In this document: positions 44,870 through 54,814 of the stretch, one piece after another
Numbering within the stretch: position 1 is the stretch's first letter
How the letters are laid out: each line of letters starts with the position of its first letter
Origin: Candidatus Fukatsuia endosymbiont of Tuberolachnus salignus
Lineage (GTDB): Bacteria > Pseudomonadota > Gammaproteobacteria > Enterobacterales > Enterobacteriaceae
Direction: 5' to 3'
NCBI RefSeq assembly: GCF_964030845.1
Contig: NZ_OZ034983.1
Coordinates: forward strand, 558,001 to 622,000
Length of the DNA: 64,000 nucleotides
The notes under the pieces: model-generated
What the model was told of the DNA's origin: nothing
The model's input: the letters and a program-made list of their open reading frames with translations, nothing else
Databases searched by the model: none
Position numbers and translations under genes: made by a program

Positions 44870-45113
44870 TCTATACTCCTAATTTAATCTAAATTGATGC
44901 TGGATTGACAGGGTTACACACTTTAAGTGATTGCGTTATTAAACACAATTGGTTCACCGTCAGGTTGGGATCTCAATCTTAAAATTAGGGGCCTGCGAAC
45001 ACCGTGCAACACAGGATGCACATCATGCCGTAGGTTTCGATAGAGGTCTATGTTGAATAATGATCCGTCGATAGACATAATGACCGTTATAACTCTCCGT
45101 GCTTAGGTAAAAA

Positions 45114-45575
45114 ATGGATAATTTGGCTGACCCGCAAGACCTTATCAAAAAATTTAAGGCACTACTCAAAGAAGAAAAATTCAGCTCTCAAGGTGAGATT
45201 GCCTTAGCGTTGCAGAGCGCCGGATTTGAAAGTATTAACCAATCCAAAGTATCACGGATGTTGACAAAATTTGGTGCTATTAGAGTACGTAATGCCAAAA
45301 TGGAAACGGTTTATTGCTTGCCTGCAGAACGTTCTGTGCCTACTATCAGCAGCCCGTTAAAAAATTTGGTGTTAGATATTAACCACAACGATTCTCTGGT
45401 AGTGATCCGTACCAGTCCAGCTTCCGCTCAATTGATTGCCCGTTTACTCGATTCTTTAGGAAGCGCCGAGGGTATTTTGGGCAGTATTGCTGGAGACGAT
45501 ACTATTTTTACTACTCCGAGGCAGAATGTTAGCGTTGAAACGCTCTATAAATCGATCCTGAAATTATTGGGTTAA
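45114..45575 (+). CDS. argR: Arginine repressor
   Basis: 153 residues (E. coli 156). N-terminal winged helix (about 1-70, with S-Q-G-E-I-A-L-A-L-Q and Q-S-K-V-S-R-M-L) and C-terminal arginine-binding hexamerisation domain with G-S-A-E-G-I-L-G-S-I-A-G-D-D-T-I-F. Controls arginine metabolism and XerCD recombination at cer-type sites. Converges with mpl, 14 bp between stops. Confidence 0.96.
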   Translation: MDNLADPQDLIKKFKALLKEEKFSSQGEIALALQSAGFESINQSKVSRMLTKFGAIRVRNAKMETVYCLPAERSVPTISSPLKNLVLDINHNDSLVVIRTSPASAQLIARLLDSLGSAEGILGSIAGDDTIFTTPRQNVSVETLYKSILKLLG

Positions 45576-45585
45576 GAGTCATTAT

Positions 45586-45615
45586 TCGCTCAAGAAGATT
45601 TGGAACAGGTTCTAA
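45586..45615. repeat. R2 fragment inside the mpl 3' end
   Basis: TCGCTCAAGAAGATTTGGAA followed by CAGGTTCTAA is the terminal part of R2. It encodes the last eight or so residues and the TGA stop of mpl. Confidence 0.65.
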
Positions 45616-46963
45616 GAGCTAGCTTGTGTAATAACTTGTCGTGGATCCCAGCAAAACCACCGTTACTCATGATCAAAATATGGTCGCCATTTTGAACGGT
45701 TTGCACGATTGTTGCCACCAAGCTATCAATATCAGCGTTCCAATGTGTCGGCTTGCTAGTGCTATTTGCAATATCGGCGACTTGCCACGGAATATCTGGC
45801 GGTTGGAATAAAAAAACCTCATCCGCGGATGCTAATGCCAATACCAAATCCTTTTTATGTAAACCCAGTTTCATGGTGTAAGAACGAGGTTCTAGCACGG
45901 CAACTATTCGTGCCTCACCCACTTTAGCGCGTAATGCCGTTAACGAGGCGAGGATGGCGGTGGGATGATGAGCAAAATCATCGTAAACATGGATACCCTT
46001 TACTGTTCCACGTAATTCAAGTCGCCGCCGAACGCCGATAATGCCACTGAGTGCCTGACAGGCCTCCTTCGGTTTCACTCCCAGGTGACAGGCTGCAGCA
46101 ATCGCCATCAGGCCGTTGTGCATATTATGTTCACCAATTAACGACCAATGCACTTCTCCTAGCTGTGTATGATTGAGAAATACCTGATATGCACTGGCAT
46201 CATCCCTGGTTTTTTTTGTATGTAAACCGGTACAGTCACCGACCTGTTGTTGCTCGCTCCAACATCCCATTGCCATAACCTGTTGTAGATTGGTATCATT
46301 TTGCGGCAAGATTATTTTTCCTTTTCCTGGCACTAAACGTACTAAATGATGAAATTGCTTTTGAATGGCATGCAAATCGTCAAAAATATCAGCATGATCA
46401 AATTCAAGATTGTTCATCACCAGCGTACGTGGCACGTAGTGAACAAATTTAGAGCGTTTATCAAAAAAAGCGCAATCGTATTCGTCGGCTTCGATCACAA
46501 AAAACGGACTATGACCCAAACGGGCAGAAACAGCAAAATTACCCGGTACACCACCAATAATAAAACCGGGCTGATGGCCGCAAGCTTCCAGTATCCAGGC
46601 AATCATACTCGCGGTGCTAGTCTTGCCGTGCGTTCCCGAGACAGCGACTACCCAGCGTCCAGCTAGAACCTGATCATGCAACCATTGCGCCCCAGAAATA
46701 TAGGGAACGCTGTCTTCTAATACCACTTCGACACAGGGATTACCACGAGTCAGCGCATTACCGATGATCACCAAATCCGGTGCTGGTCGGAGTTGAGCGG
46801 GATCATACCCTTGGATTAACGCTATCTCTTGTTCTTGCAATAGGGTACTCATCGGTGGGTAAACATTTGTATCCGATCCTGTGACTTGATGCCCTAACGA
46901 ACGTGCTAATGTCGCCAATCCGCCCATAAAAGTACCACAAATGCCTAAAATATGAATATGCAT
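45590..46963 (-). CDS. mpl: UDP-MurNAc:L-Ala-gamma-D-Glu-meso-DAP ligase (murein tripeptide recycling)
   Basis: 457 residues from ATG 46963 (M-H-I-H-I-L-G-I-C-G-T-F-M-G-G). Mur ligase fold: ATP loop A-V-S-G-T-H-G-K-T-S-T near 108, E-A-D-E-Y-D near 170, E-P-R-S near 345. Joins recycled tripeptide to UDP-MurNAc. The ordinary C-terminus is replaced after L-L-H-K-L by A-L-R-T-C-S-K-S-S, encoded by an R2 fragment. The tail is probably tolerated because this end is variable in the family. A full R1 repeat begins 16 bp upstream of the start. Confidence 0.95.
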   Translation of the reverse strand: MHIHILGICGTFMGGLATLARSLGHQVTGSDTNVYPPMSTLLQEQEIALIQGYDPAQLRPAPDLVIIGNALTRGNPCVEVVLEDSVPYISGAQWLHDQVLAGRWVVAVSGTHGKTSTASMIAWILEACGHQPGFIIGGVPGNFAVSARLGHSPFFVIEADEYDCAFFDKRSKFVHYVPRTLVMNNLEFDHADIFDDLHAIQKQFHHLVRLVPGKGKIILPQNDTNLQQVMAMGCWSEQQQVGDCTGLHTKKTRDDASAYQVFLNHTQLGEVHWSLIGEHNMHNGLMAIAAACHLGVKPKEACQALSGIIGVRRRLELRGTVKGIHVYDDFAHHPTAILASLTALRAKVGEARIVAVLEPRSYTMKLGLHKKDLVLALASADEVFLFQPPDIPWQVADIANSTSKPTHWNADIDSLVATIVQTVQNGDHILIMSNGGFAGIHDKLLHKLALRTCSKSS

Positions 46964-46979
46964 AAATTTTCCAAATGAA

Positions 46980-47123
46980 TAGACTTCTTGCAAAACCGTT
47001 GTTCGTTATGTGACGTCAAGGTGCATGGAACGCAGCAACCGCAGTGGTACTGAGTACATGAGGATGGCGAGCACCAAAGTAACGCGGAATTTGCAGCATG
47101 TAGTAAGTTTTGCAAGAAGTCTA
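46980..47123. repeat. R1 repeat, full copy between mpl and fbp
   Basis: TAGACTTCTTGCAAAACC ... GTTTTGCAAGAAGTCTA, in inverse orientation to the copy at 13734 as judged from the inner GAGGATGGCGAGCACC. The remaining 47124-47313 is the fbp promoter region with no further feature recognised. Confidence 0.8.
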
Positions 47124-47313
47124 ATAATTTGTAGTATATCGGGTTGCGTAGCAACTTAATTTAAAGCTTCCCATTCATAATATTGTCATGGAAAATTGTG
47201 AGGTTTTTTCAAATTTAGTTTTGAATCATAGACTCCTGATTCTTGTCAAAGAGTAAAAATGGACTGTTGTGAGATCAATCGACAGTTAACCATAGATTTA
47301 GGGATCGTAAAAT

Positions 47314-48876
47314 ATGAAGACATTAGGCGAATTTATCGTCGATAAACAGCACGAATTCTCCGAGGCCAAGGGTGACTTGAGTGCTCTACTGTCAGCAATC
47401 AAGCTCGGCGCGCAAATTATCAACCGTGATATCAATAAAGCCGGTCTGGTCGACATTCTTGGCGCCAACGGTGTGACCAATACTCAAGGAGAGGCACAGA
47501 CCAAGCTCGATCTGTTTGCCAATGAGAAGTTGAAGGCAGCATTGCAAGCCCGCGGAGAGGTCGCAGGGATCGCGTCAGAAGAAGAAGATGATATTATTAT
47601 TTTCAAAGAAAGAGCAAAAAGCGGCAAGTACGTAGTGCTGATGGATCCTTTGGATGGTTCTTCCAATATTGATGTCAATGTCTCGGTTGGTACTATTTTT
47701 TCTATCTATAAGCGTATTACGCCAATAGATGAGCCAGTGACTCTCGCCGATTTTTTGCAACCAGGTATTAACCAAGTGGCTGCCGGCTATGTGGTCTATG
47801 GCTCATCGACAATGCTGGTTTATACCACCGGCTATGGTGTGCATGCTTTTACCTATGATCCCTCGTTGGGTGTATTCTGTTTGTCTCATGAAAAAGAAAG
47901 AGTAGAGTACCCTCCCGGAGGTTGTATGTATTCGATTAACGAAGGCAACTACATTAAATTTCCGCTGGGAGTGAAAAAATATATTAAGTATTGTCAGGAA
48001 GAAGACAAAGAGACACAACGCCCCTATAGCTCACGTTATATTGGCTCTTTGGTCGCGGATTTTCATCGTAATTTACTAAAAGGCGGTATCTACATTTATC
48101 CCAGTACTGCTGCTCATCCGCAAGGTAAATTACGTCTCCTGTATGAATGTAATCCAATGGCATTTTTGGCAGAGCAAGCTGGTGGTAAAGCCAGCGATGG
48201 TAAGGAACGTATTTTGTCGATCGTTCCAAAAGAACTCCACCAGCGATCACCGCTTTTTGTTGGCACTCGATCTATGGTTGAAAAAGCAGAAAGTTTTATG
48301 GTGTGTGATCAAAATAACTTAAATGATAAGGAAACAGAGATGAGTTTGAAAGAGGTTCCAGCAGGTAAAAGCCTACCCGAAGATATTTATGTAGTGATTG
48401 AAATTCCCGCCAATGCAGATCCGATTAAATATGAAGTCGATAAAGAAAGTGGCGCTTTATTTGTTGACCGATTTATGTCTACCGCCATGTTTTATCCCTG
48501 TAATTACGGTTATATCAATCATACCTTGTCGTTAGATGGTGATCCTGTTGATGTGTTAGTGCCAACACCCTATCCGTTACAGCCAGGCTCAGTGATCCGT
48601 TGTCGCCCGGTCGGTATGTTAAAGATGAGCGATGAATCAGGCGAGGATGCCAAGTTGGTGGCAGTTCCGCATACAAAACTAAGCACAGAGTACGATCGTA
48701 TTAAAGATGTAGAGGATCTACCCGGATTATTGAAATCTCAGATCATACATTTTTTTAAGCATTACAAGGATTTGGAAGCAGGAAAATGGGTGAAAATTGA
48801 AGGGTGGCAAGATGCTACCGCAGCTAGAGCCGAAATTTGCACCTCTTACGAGCGTTACAAACTCGATAAGAAATAA
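47314..48876 (+). CDS. fbp-ppa: Fused fructose-1,6-bisphosphatase / inorganic pyrophosphatase
   Basis: One open frame of 520 codons. Residues 1 to about 334 are FBPase I, with metal/substrate motifs E-E-E-D near 89, D-P-L-D-G-S-S-N near 111 and S-R-Y-I-G-S near 235; it ends normally through F-V-G-T-R-S-M-V-E-K. The native stop is lost and the frame runs through F-M-V-C-D-Q-N-N-L-N-D-K-E-T-E into a complete family I pyrophosphatase (residues 343-520; D-G-D-P-V-D-V-L near 410). The internal ATG of ppa (48340) keeps its own Shine-Dalgarno (AAGGA), so free Ppa can probably also be made. The ytfQRST genes found between the two in E. coli are absent. FBPase yields phosphate and Ppa splits pyrophosphate; both are Mg enzymes of anabolism. 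Confidence 0.9.
   Translation: MKTLGEFIVDKQHEFSEAKGDLSALLSAIKLGAQIINRDINKAGLVDILGANGVTNTQGEAQTKLDLFANEKLKAALQARGEVAGIASEEEDDIIIFKERAKSGKYVVLMDPLDGSSNIDVNVSVGTIFSIYKRITPIDEPVTLADFLQPGINQVAAGYVVYGSSTMLVYTTGYGVHAFTYDPSLGVFCLSHEKERVEYPPGGCMYSINEGNYIKFPLGVKKYIKYCQEEDKETQRPYSSRYIGSLVADFHRNLLKGGIYIYPSTAAHPQGKLRLLYECNPMAFLAEQAGGKASDGKERILSIVPKELHQRSPLFVGTRSMVEKAESFMVCDQNNLNDKETEMSLKEVPAGKSLPEDIYVVIEIPANADPIKYEVDKESGALFVDRFMSTAMFYPCNYGYINHTLSLDGDPVDVLVPTPYPLQPGSVIRCRPVGMLKMSDESGEDAKLVAVPHTKLSTEYDRIKDVEDLPGLLKSQIIHFFKHYKDLEAGKWVKIEGWQDATAARAEICTSYERYKLDKK
48340..48876 (+). CDS. ppa: Inorganic pyrophosphatase (possible separate translation start)
   Basis: Internal ATG 48340, preceded by AAGGAAACAGAG, starts M-S-L-K-E-V-P-A-G-K-S-L-P-E-D, the normal Ppa N-terminus, giving 178 residues (E. 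coli 176). Catalytic residues E-I-P, Y-P-C-N-Y-G-Y and D-G-D-P-V-D are intact. Ppa is essential in E. coli, so either the fusion is active or this internal start is used. Confidence 0.75.
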   Translation: MSLKEVPAGKSLPEDIYVVIEIPANADPIKYEVDKESGALFVDRFMSTAMFYPCNYGYINHTLSLDGDPVDVLVPTPYPLQPGSVIRCRPVGMLKMSDESGEDAKLVAVPHTKLSTEYDRIKDVEDLPGLLKSQIIHFFKHYKDLEAGKWVKIEGWQDATAARAEICTSYERYKLDKK

Positions 48877-48957
48877 TTTTTTCGATCAATGGCACTGGCT
48901 TGTACAGCGGTGTCATTTCCTCATCTCGACGTCGCTGACGACTATTTTGAATAGATC

Positions 48958-49302
48958 CTATATTGGGTGACGTTTTAACCAGTCACCGCTGTCGATACGT
49001 GTTAAGCCTGTAACGCTAAGACGATAAAGGTAGATCCAGGCCTTACCATAGGGTGTCTGAATCAATTCACGCTGATAGATTTTGTTGCGGTTTTTTATTT
49101 CGTCCAGCTCAATGAGTGTCGATGAATGAATATGATAAATTTCTCAACGCACCTGCCCTTTGCCTGCAACCACCGCCGGACCATGGTCTAAATAGTACAT
49201 TTCATAACCATCTAGATTACATTCTGCTAACAGCTGCGCCGCCGTCAGCCAACGGCTATTGCCTTGATTGCGCCGTAAACTCCCGTAGACAATAATTTTC
49301 AT
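48958..49302 (-). pseudogene. ytfP: YtfP gamma-glutamylcyclotransferase-like, nonsense mutation
   Basis: From ATG 49302 the frame reads M-K-I-I-V-Y-G-S-L-R and is colinear with E. coli YtfP (113 residues) to the stop at 48958, except for one TGA (minus strand, 49144-49142) after Q-V-R where Gly is expected, before E-I-Y-H-I-H. One base change (GGA to TGA) explains it. Located directly after tamB as in E. coli (ppa-ytfP-tamB-tamA). Confidence 0.85.
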
Positions 49303-49304
49303 GG

Positions 49305-52300
49305 TCAAAACTCAAATTGATAAACCATATCGAGTGCTTGATTAATACCGGACACTGCTTCCAGATACAACCTGGGCATTAATCGATAGCGTAATGTTAA
49401 GGTTGCTAATGAATTAAATATGCCAACACCATACTTTACCTGTAGATCTCTAGTCAAATTACCACTGACAACCACCTGAGAGCTATTACCTACGCCCTCA
49501 GTATCCAATGCTAAATTACTGACACCGAATGCTTCACCAATCTTGCCGACAAGTTTACCACTTTTTGCTACCCCAAGACCGATTAACATTGACGTCATCA
49601 TGTTGCCATCCGTACCGGACTGGCTTAAACCCTGACCACGCAGCAGATAAGACCAGGCCTCCAGTTCTGGCTTGACTGGATCGGAAAATACCGTGACCAG
49701 CGGAGCATTAGCCATGCCTGTAACTCGTACACCCGCGGTTACATTATCTTCGGTTGCCTGCGGATTACGTATCGCTTCAATATTCAATAAAGGCTGGTCA
49801 GCGGGGCCGGAGAACAGCAATAACCCTTTTTTCACAATCAGATCCTGTCCATAGGCATGAAAACTGCCTTCAGGAATAGTGATCTGACCATTCAATCCCA
49901 ATCCTTGTTTATCCTGTGTTACCTTTAATGCGCCCTGTAATTGGGCTTTTAGATCAAAAGCATCAAGGCGTACATCAGAGCCGAGGCGAACATGTAGATT
50001 ACTGTTAATAGCAACCGTTCTCTTTTTATCCTCTATCGGTTGCAGTTGGTTGTTTAACATCACTTCATCTGGAGAAACTGACACCGTGTTTTGCGGTATT
50101 TCCTGTACAAAAATACGGGCCCACGGAATATCGATCGAACCATCCAATGTGAACATCTGTGGCGTGGCTGCAAATACCAAATCGGGTGAGACATCGATCT
50201 GTAGCATCGGTGGTACTACCACGCGTAATCTCTCTCCTTTAGCCGTAATTCTGGCGCGCCAGGCAGCAATATTACGCCAATCCGCATTACCCGCTAAATT
50301 TAGCTGCCCCTTGGCCGTGCGGATCAACCCTTCTAGCGTCGATGTCATGCCATTGAAGTCCACCGACAAGCGACCTTCGCTAATTTTAAATGGCATCCAA
50401 CTGCTATCTAGACCTACTTTGTCTAACGTCAGCTGACCATAGAGCAGCGGATTTTTTGCATTACCCGCCAAACGTAGATTGGCGTTTAACATGCCTGTCG
50501 CCTTTTCACCTTTACTCAAGATCGGATTAATCGTCGCTAGTGCGATATTATTGATAGCAATATTACCCGATAATTTACGTTGCCCCTGTGGCTGTGTAAC
50601 CTGCAGTTGTCCGTTAAATTGTCCATTGTCGGTCAATTTAATCAGCCAATCCATTTGTGCATGTCCTTGAGTCAGACCTGCGTCTAAGTCTAGCCTATCA
50701 AAGGCAATTGGCAGTGAATTACCCTGTATTTGTTGTTGTATTTTTACACCCTTCCCCACCAGAGATATTGTAGCCTGTGGCAAAGCGCTATTCGCTTGCC
50801 AACTGATATCCCCTCGTCCACTAAAGATGCCGTGCAGGGTAGTTTGCGGGCTGAGGAAGGGGGTGATCATCTGTAAATCAAAGCGATTGAGGATAACCGT
50901 CGCTTGGCCGTTGGCACCTAGCTCGATAGCACGTGGCACACAGAGTTCTGCATGAGGATTTTGCCAACAGTGTGCACCGATAATTAACTTTTGCGTCTTA
51001 TTGAGATAGTCAAACGTGATGGCGCGATTTACGTTCCATTCACCGACCAAGGTTGAAAAATGGCTATTATTTAGACTTCCGAGCCAATGTTGCTGCTGTC
51101 GATCAAAACTGCCGTTCAGTGCCAATTGAGCGCTAAGAGGCTCGCCGGTCAATTTTAAATGTAACTGATGTTGCTTTTCAGTGCCTTTGGCTGCAAGTGT
51201 TAATGTCTTGATCAAAAAATTTTCCTGCTTAAGTTGATCAATCTGCATCGATAGCTGTCCTTGTATGAGATCACTTGAACGCACATCGCTATCAATTTTG
51301 ACCCGCTTAATATACAGTTTTTGCCACTGTAAATTATTCGCCGTGATATCAGCCAATAGCTGAGGTGCTTTTAAGTTACCACGCAATTTGAGCGTACCTT
51401 TCGCTATCCCTGCTAATCCGGGCAAGGCACCGTCTAATTGGGGAGCATCAAGATCAGCATCCAATACCCATTTGTCATTGAGATCACCTTTAACATCCAG
51501 CCGGTTACGGCCCAGCGCCAGATTGATAGTAGGAATATGCCACTGTCCCGCGGAGTTACCATTCAAAGAGCCGTGCGCGATCAAACGTTTTTGCTTTATA
51601 TTACCGTCTAACATCAGCTCAGGAACTTGTAGTTGCCAGTGCTCTTCATGTATCTTGCCACTGGTGCGTATTGTACCGTTCAGTTTTGCCGGCCATTGTG
51701 GCCATTGTTTTTCTGTATTAATACCATTTACGGTCAATAATGATTGCCAACTGATGCCATCTCGCCAGGTTACTTTCCCCGTTAAATCTGTACTACCTTG
51801 TAAAGCGGTTAAGCGCAACCTTGTCAGGTCGAATTGCTCTAAGTTGCCCTTACCATCAAGCGTTAAGCGTGCTGGTGGCAAATCAATGGCTTGCAAATTA
51901 CCGTGCAATGACAGTGCATAGTGAGTAGCTTTGCCATTGAAACGCATTTTAAAATCATTGAGTTGATATTGTGCATTACCGGTTAACGGCCAATGTAATT
52001 GTGGACTTTGTAACGTTATAGCGAGCGGTAGCCCTGCTTCAGTGAGTACGGTCTCGGCATCCAACTGGGCATTGATGGATCCGGAAAGATTAAGTGCCAG
52101 TTTCAGTTGTTCACATAATCCACCGTGCAAGCGCAATTTCACTTTTTCTCTTTGTAGCGGTGCAATATTGAGAGTGCTCTCCGCCACAATATCCAGTGGC
52201 CATTTATCCGACAAATTGGCAGTGCCTTTGACCAATAATTCACCTTGCGGTGTTTTAATGGCTAAGTTGTCGAGTTGGATAGCTTGACCCTGAGTATGTC

Positions 52301-53072
52301 CCTGCAAGAATAAGCTGTTTATGATGAAATCATTTTCGCCACGCAAGCGCAGTTGTTGCCCAGAAAGCGCCGTTATCTGAATATCGAGCGGTAAATGAAA
52401 ATCTGGTAACGAGGGTAATAGGGGCTGACGAAACAAAGCGATTAAAGTTTCATTCAACGACTCAGTCGATAATTTGCTCTTTTTCTGTGCATTCAATCTT
52501 TCTGGCAATGGGTCAGCCACTGTCGGCACCCCGGTTACGATCAATAACTCACTGATTTTAGTTGGCATCAATGATAATACTCGCTGCTGCCAATGCGCCC
52601 CAGTACGCAACTCTTCTAAAGAAATAGCCGTTTGGTCTACCCTGACGTTGACATTATTCAACGTCAACAATTTTAACGTTATCGGATAGGGTGTTTTGAG
52701 ATCGGTTAATGGTTTAGTGTCAGTTGGAGCAGAACTTGCCGGTAGTTCTGCTGTTGTGATCTGTACATCAATATCTTGTGCATTGAGCGCCTCAATACAG
52801 ATTTCTCCCTGCTTCAAGCAGGAAAACTGGAGCGAAAGATGCAACTGATCCACTTTGGCCAGCACCCCTGGCATCTGATACTGAACACCTTCCAGTGTGA
52901 GATCACGCAAGCCCCCCTTAACAGTAACGATATCCAGCCCTGGAACCCAGCGAGTCGCACTATTAATCAAGAAGTGCACACCACTGGTTGTACCCAGTAG
53001 AATAGTTAGAGTAGCGATCAGTAATGACAATATGAGCAGGAGTGAAAGACTCAGTTTTTTTATCCAACTCAT
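49305..53072 (-). CDS. tamB: TamB, inner-membrane component of the translocation and assembly module
   Basis: 1255 residues (E. coli 1259). One N-terminal membrane anchor (about 8-28), a long beta-rich AsmA-like periplasmic body and the conserved C-terminal DUF490 domain ending Y-Q-F-E-F. Works with TamA in outer-membrane biogenesis and phospholipid transport toward the outer membrane. It overlaps tamA by 4 bases (ATGA). Full length with no lesion, so the system is probably in use. Confidence 0.95.
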   Translation of the reverse strand: MSWIKKLSLSLLLILSLLIATLTILLGTTSGVHFLINSATRWVPGLDIVTVKGGLRDLTLEGVQYQMPGVLAKVDQLHLSLQFSCLKQGEICIEALNAQDIDVQITTAELPASSAPTDTKPLTDLKTPYPITLKLLTLNNVNVRVDQTAISLEELRTGAHWQQRVLSLMPTKISELLIVTGVPTVADPLPERLNAQKKSKLSTESLNETLIALFRQPLLPSLPDFHLPLDIQITALSGQQLRLRGENDFIINSLFLQGHTQGQAIQLDNLAIKTPQGELLVKGTANLSDKWPLDIVAESTLNIAPLQREKVKLRLHGGLCEQLKLALNLSGSINAQLDAETVLTEAGLPLAITLQSPQLHWPLTGNAQYQLNDFKMRFNGKATHYALSLHGNLQAIDLPPARLTLDGKGNLEQFDLTRLRLTALQGSTDLTGKVTWRDGISWQSLLTVNGINTEKQWPQWPAKLNGTIRTSGKIHEEHWQLQVPELMLDGNIKQKRLIAHGSLNGNSAGQWHIPTINLALGRNRLDVKGDLNDKWVLDADLDAPQLDGALPGLAGIAKGTLKLRGNLKAPQLLADITANNLQWQKLYIKRVKIDSDVRSSDLIQGQLSMQIDQLKQENFLIKTLTLAAKGTEKQHQLHLKLTGEPLSAQLALNGSFDRQQQHWLGSLNNSHFSTLVGEWNVNRAITFDYLNKTQKLIIGAHCWQNPHAELCVPRAIELGANGQATVILNRFDLQMITPFLSPQTTLHGIFSGRGDISWQANSALPQATISLVGKGVKIQQQIQGNSLPIAFDRLDLDAGLTQGHAQMDWLIKLTDNGQFNGQLQVTQPQGQRKLSGNIAINNIALATINPILSKGEKATGMLNANLRLAGNAKNPLLYGQLTLDKVGLDSSWMPFKISEGRLSVDFNGMTSTLEGLIRTAKGQLNLAGNADWRNIAAWRARITAKGERLRVVVPPMLQIDVSPDLVFAATPQMFTLDGSIDIPWARIFVQEIPQNTVSVSPDEVMLNNQLQPIEDKKRTVAINSNLHVRLGSDVRLDAFDLKAQLQGALKVTQDKQGLGLNGQITIPEGSFHAYGQDLIVKKGLLLFSGPADQPLLNIEAIRNPQATEDNVTAGVRVTGMANAPLVTVFSDPVKPELEAWSYLLRGQGLSQSGTDGNMMTSMLIGLGVAKSGKLVGKIGEAFGVSNLALDTEGVGNSSQVVVSGNLTRDLQVKYGVGIFNSLATLTLRYRLMPRLYLEAVSGINQALDMVYQFEF

Positions 53073-54802
53073 AATTCAGGTCCCAAACTGATATAAAATT
53101 GCATACGCTGGGTTTCTTTATCACCAATAGGCAGGGCAATATCGAATCTTACTGGACCAATAGGAGATGCCCAGCGTACTCCTACACCGGCACCGGTTTT
53201 AAAATCGCTACGGTGGATATCATTTACCGCTTCACCTGCATCGACAAAGACCGCGCCCCACCATCGATCCGTGACGTTATATTGGTATTCGACAGACGTG
53301 GTAGCCAGTTTTGCCGCACCTGTGAGCTTGCCTTTACTATCGCGTGGTGAGATACCGTTATATTTATAACCACGGATACTACGATCACCACCGGCAAAAA
53401 AACGCAGTGACGACGGCATCAGGTCGAAATTATTGGTTTCTATCCAGCCAAGATTACCCCGTAGCACGAAACGATTTTTTTCGCCTAATGTCCGGATCCA
53501 AACATGTTGTGCCTGTATCACACCAAAATTGAGGTCTGACCCCCATGATCTATTGGAAACATCAAGAGAATAACGCTGACTGTCTCCCCAAGTTGGCATT
53601 GCGCCACCACGTTGACGAATACGATTGATACTGACCCCCGGGTAAAGCAGCATAGGGGTATGGGTGATTTGTCCTTGAGTATAGTGTTCTAGACTCCAGC
53701 GTAGGTTAATAGCACGTTGCCAACCACTGGACAAGTTCCAAAAGCGTGCCACGTTTAATGTGCTGATATCTGATTTGGTATCGTTTTGATTGATACGTTT
53801 GAACCCACTTTGCAGTAGGTAATAGTGCTCCAGCGGATTTTTTAATAAGGGAATACGATAACTGAAATCAAGGCTTTGCCCAGGTACGGAAATATTCGCG
53901 CTGGTGGTTAAACTATGACCACGGGAGTTGAGCCAAGGTTTACGCCAACTGGCTTTTACTCGTGGTCCTATGTCAGTTGCATAGCCTCCACCCAATTCAA
54001 CGGTGTTTTTAGTCTTAGGTGTCACTATAGCTTCCAACGGCAAAATTTTGCTGGTGTTAGCATCAGTAAAGTTGGGAGAAACCACCGCCGAGTTAAACCA
54101 GTTAGTTGCAGCCAGACGGCGATTTAACTCAGCGAGATCATCCGAGCTATAATAATCTCCTTCGTGGAATGGCACTAAATTTTGTAAATAATCTTCCCTG
54201 ATTTGCGCCCCTTGGAATAGCAGGTGACCAAAACGATAACGTTGTCCACTGTCGAAATCGATATCCCAAAAAGCTTGATGCCGCTGCTGAGCGACCCCCA
54301 ATTGTTTTTTAATCATATCGGCGTCAAAATAACCCTTACGCAGTGCTAGCGCAGAAAGTGAGCGGGTAAAATCGTCAAATTCACCATGATTCAATATCGA
54401 CTCTATTTTAGGTGTATCTTTGCTCACCAAGGCTTGATAGGCGGGATCGTCCTTAGCCATACCACGCAAGCGGATATCAACGCCAGCAAGGCGTACTGGT
54501 GTGCCTGCTACCACATTGACAACCAACGTCGAGCGCTTAGGCTCTTGCTGCAGATCAAAATTAATCGTTGGATCGTAATAACCTAACGCGCGTAGCCCTT
54601 GACGGATAGCGGCTTGCACGCGCGCCTGAAAACGTCCATCAAAGCTGATCTCATCAGCAGTGATGGTTGATAAACTTGCTTGCACATTTTTTTCGAGTTC
54701 ACCACTAAGCCCATTAATCTGTAACCCTATAGTGGCATGAACAAATGGGGTAGTGAGCATTACACACAAAAAACAGAGAATAGGGTATCGTGGCACGTAC
54801 AT
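53069..54802 (-). CDS. tamA: TamA, outer-membrane Omp85-family component
   Basis: 577 residues from ATG 54802, equal to E. coli TamA; signal peptide to about residue 22 (P-F-V-H-A), three POTRA domains, then a 16-strand barrel ending Q-F-Y-I-S-L-G-P-E-L. The G-G-D-R-S-I-R-G-Y-K-Y motif in the barrel (VRGF-type) is intact. Start is uncertain: GGAG is only one base from this ATG, and a GTG at 54796, two codons later, would have better spacing. An R1 repeat begins 13 bp upstream, so the native promoter/leader is displaced. Confidence 0.94.
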   Translation of the reverse strand: MYVPRYPILCFLCVMLTTPFVHATIGLQINGLSGELEKNVQASLSTITADEISFDGRFQARVQAAIRQGLRALGYYDPTINFDLQQEPKRSTLVVNVVAGTPVRLAGVDIRLRGMAKDDPAYQALVSKDTPKIESILNHGEFDDFTRSLSALALRKGYFDADMIKKQLGVAQQRHQAFWDIDFDSGQRYRFGHLLFQGAQIREDYLQNLVPFHEGDYYSSDDLAELNRRLAATNWFNSAVVSPNFTDANTSKILPLEAIVTPKTKNTVELGGGYATDIGPRVKASWRKPWLNSRGHSLTTSANISVPGQSLDFSYRIPLLKNPLEHYYLLQSGFKRINQNDTKSDISTLNVARFWNLSSGWQRAINLRWSLEHYTQGQITHTPMLLYPGVSINRIRQRGGAMPTWGDSQRYSLDVSNRSWGSDLNFGVIQAQHVWIRTLGEKNRFVLRGNLGWIETNNFDLMPSSLRFFAGGDRSIRGYKYNGISPRDSKGKLTGAAKLATTSVEYQYNVTDRWWGAVFVDAGEAVNDIHRSDFKTGAGVGVRWASPIGPVRFDIALPIGDKETQRMQFYISLGPEL

Positions 54803-54814
54803 ACTCCGAATGAA

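Noticed and set aside
51388..51921. 177-codon plus-strand frame inside tamB
   Set aside because: Antisense shadow of an intact, conserved gene, Ser/Pro/Cys-rich with no start signals.
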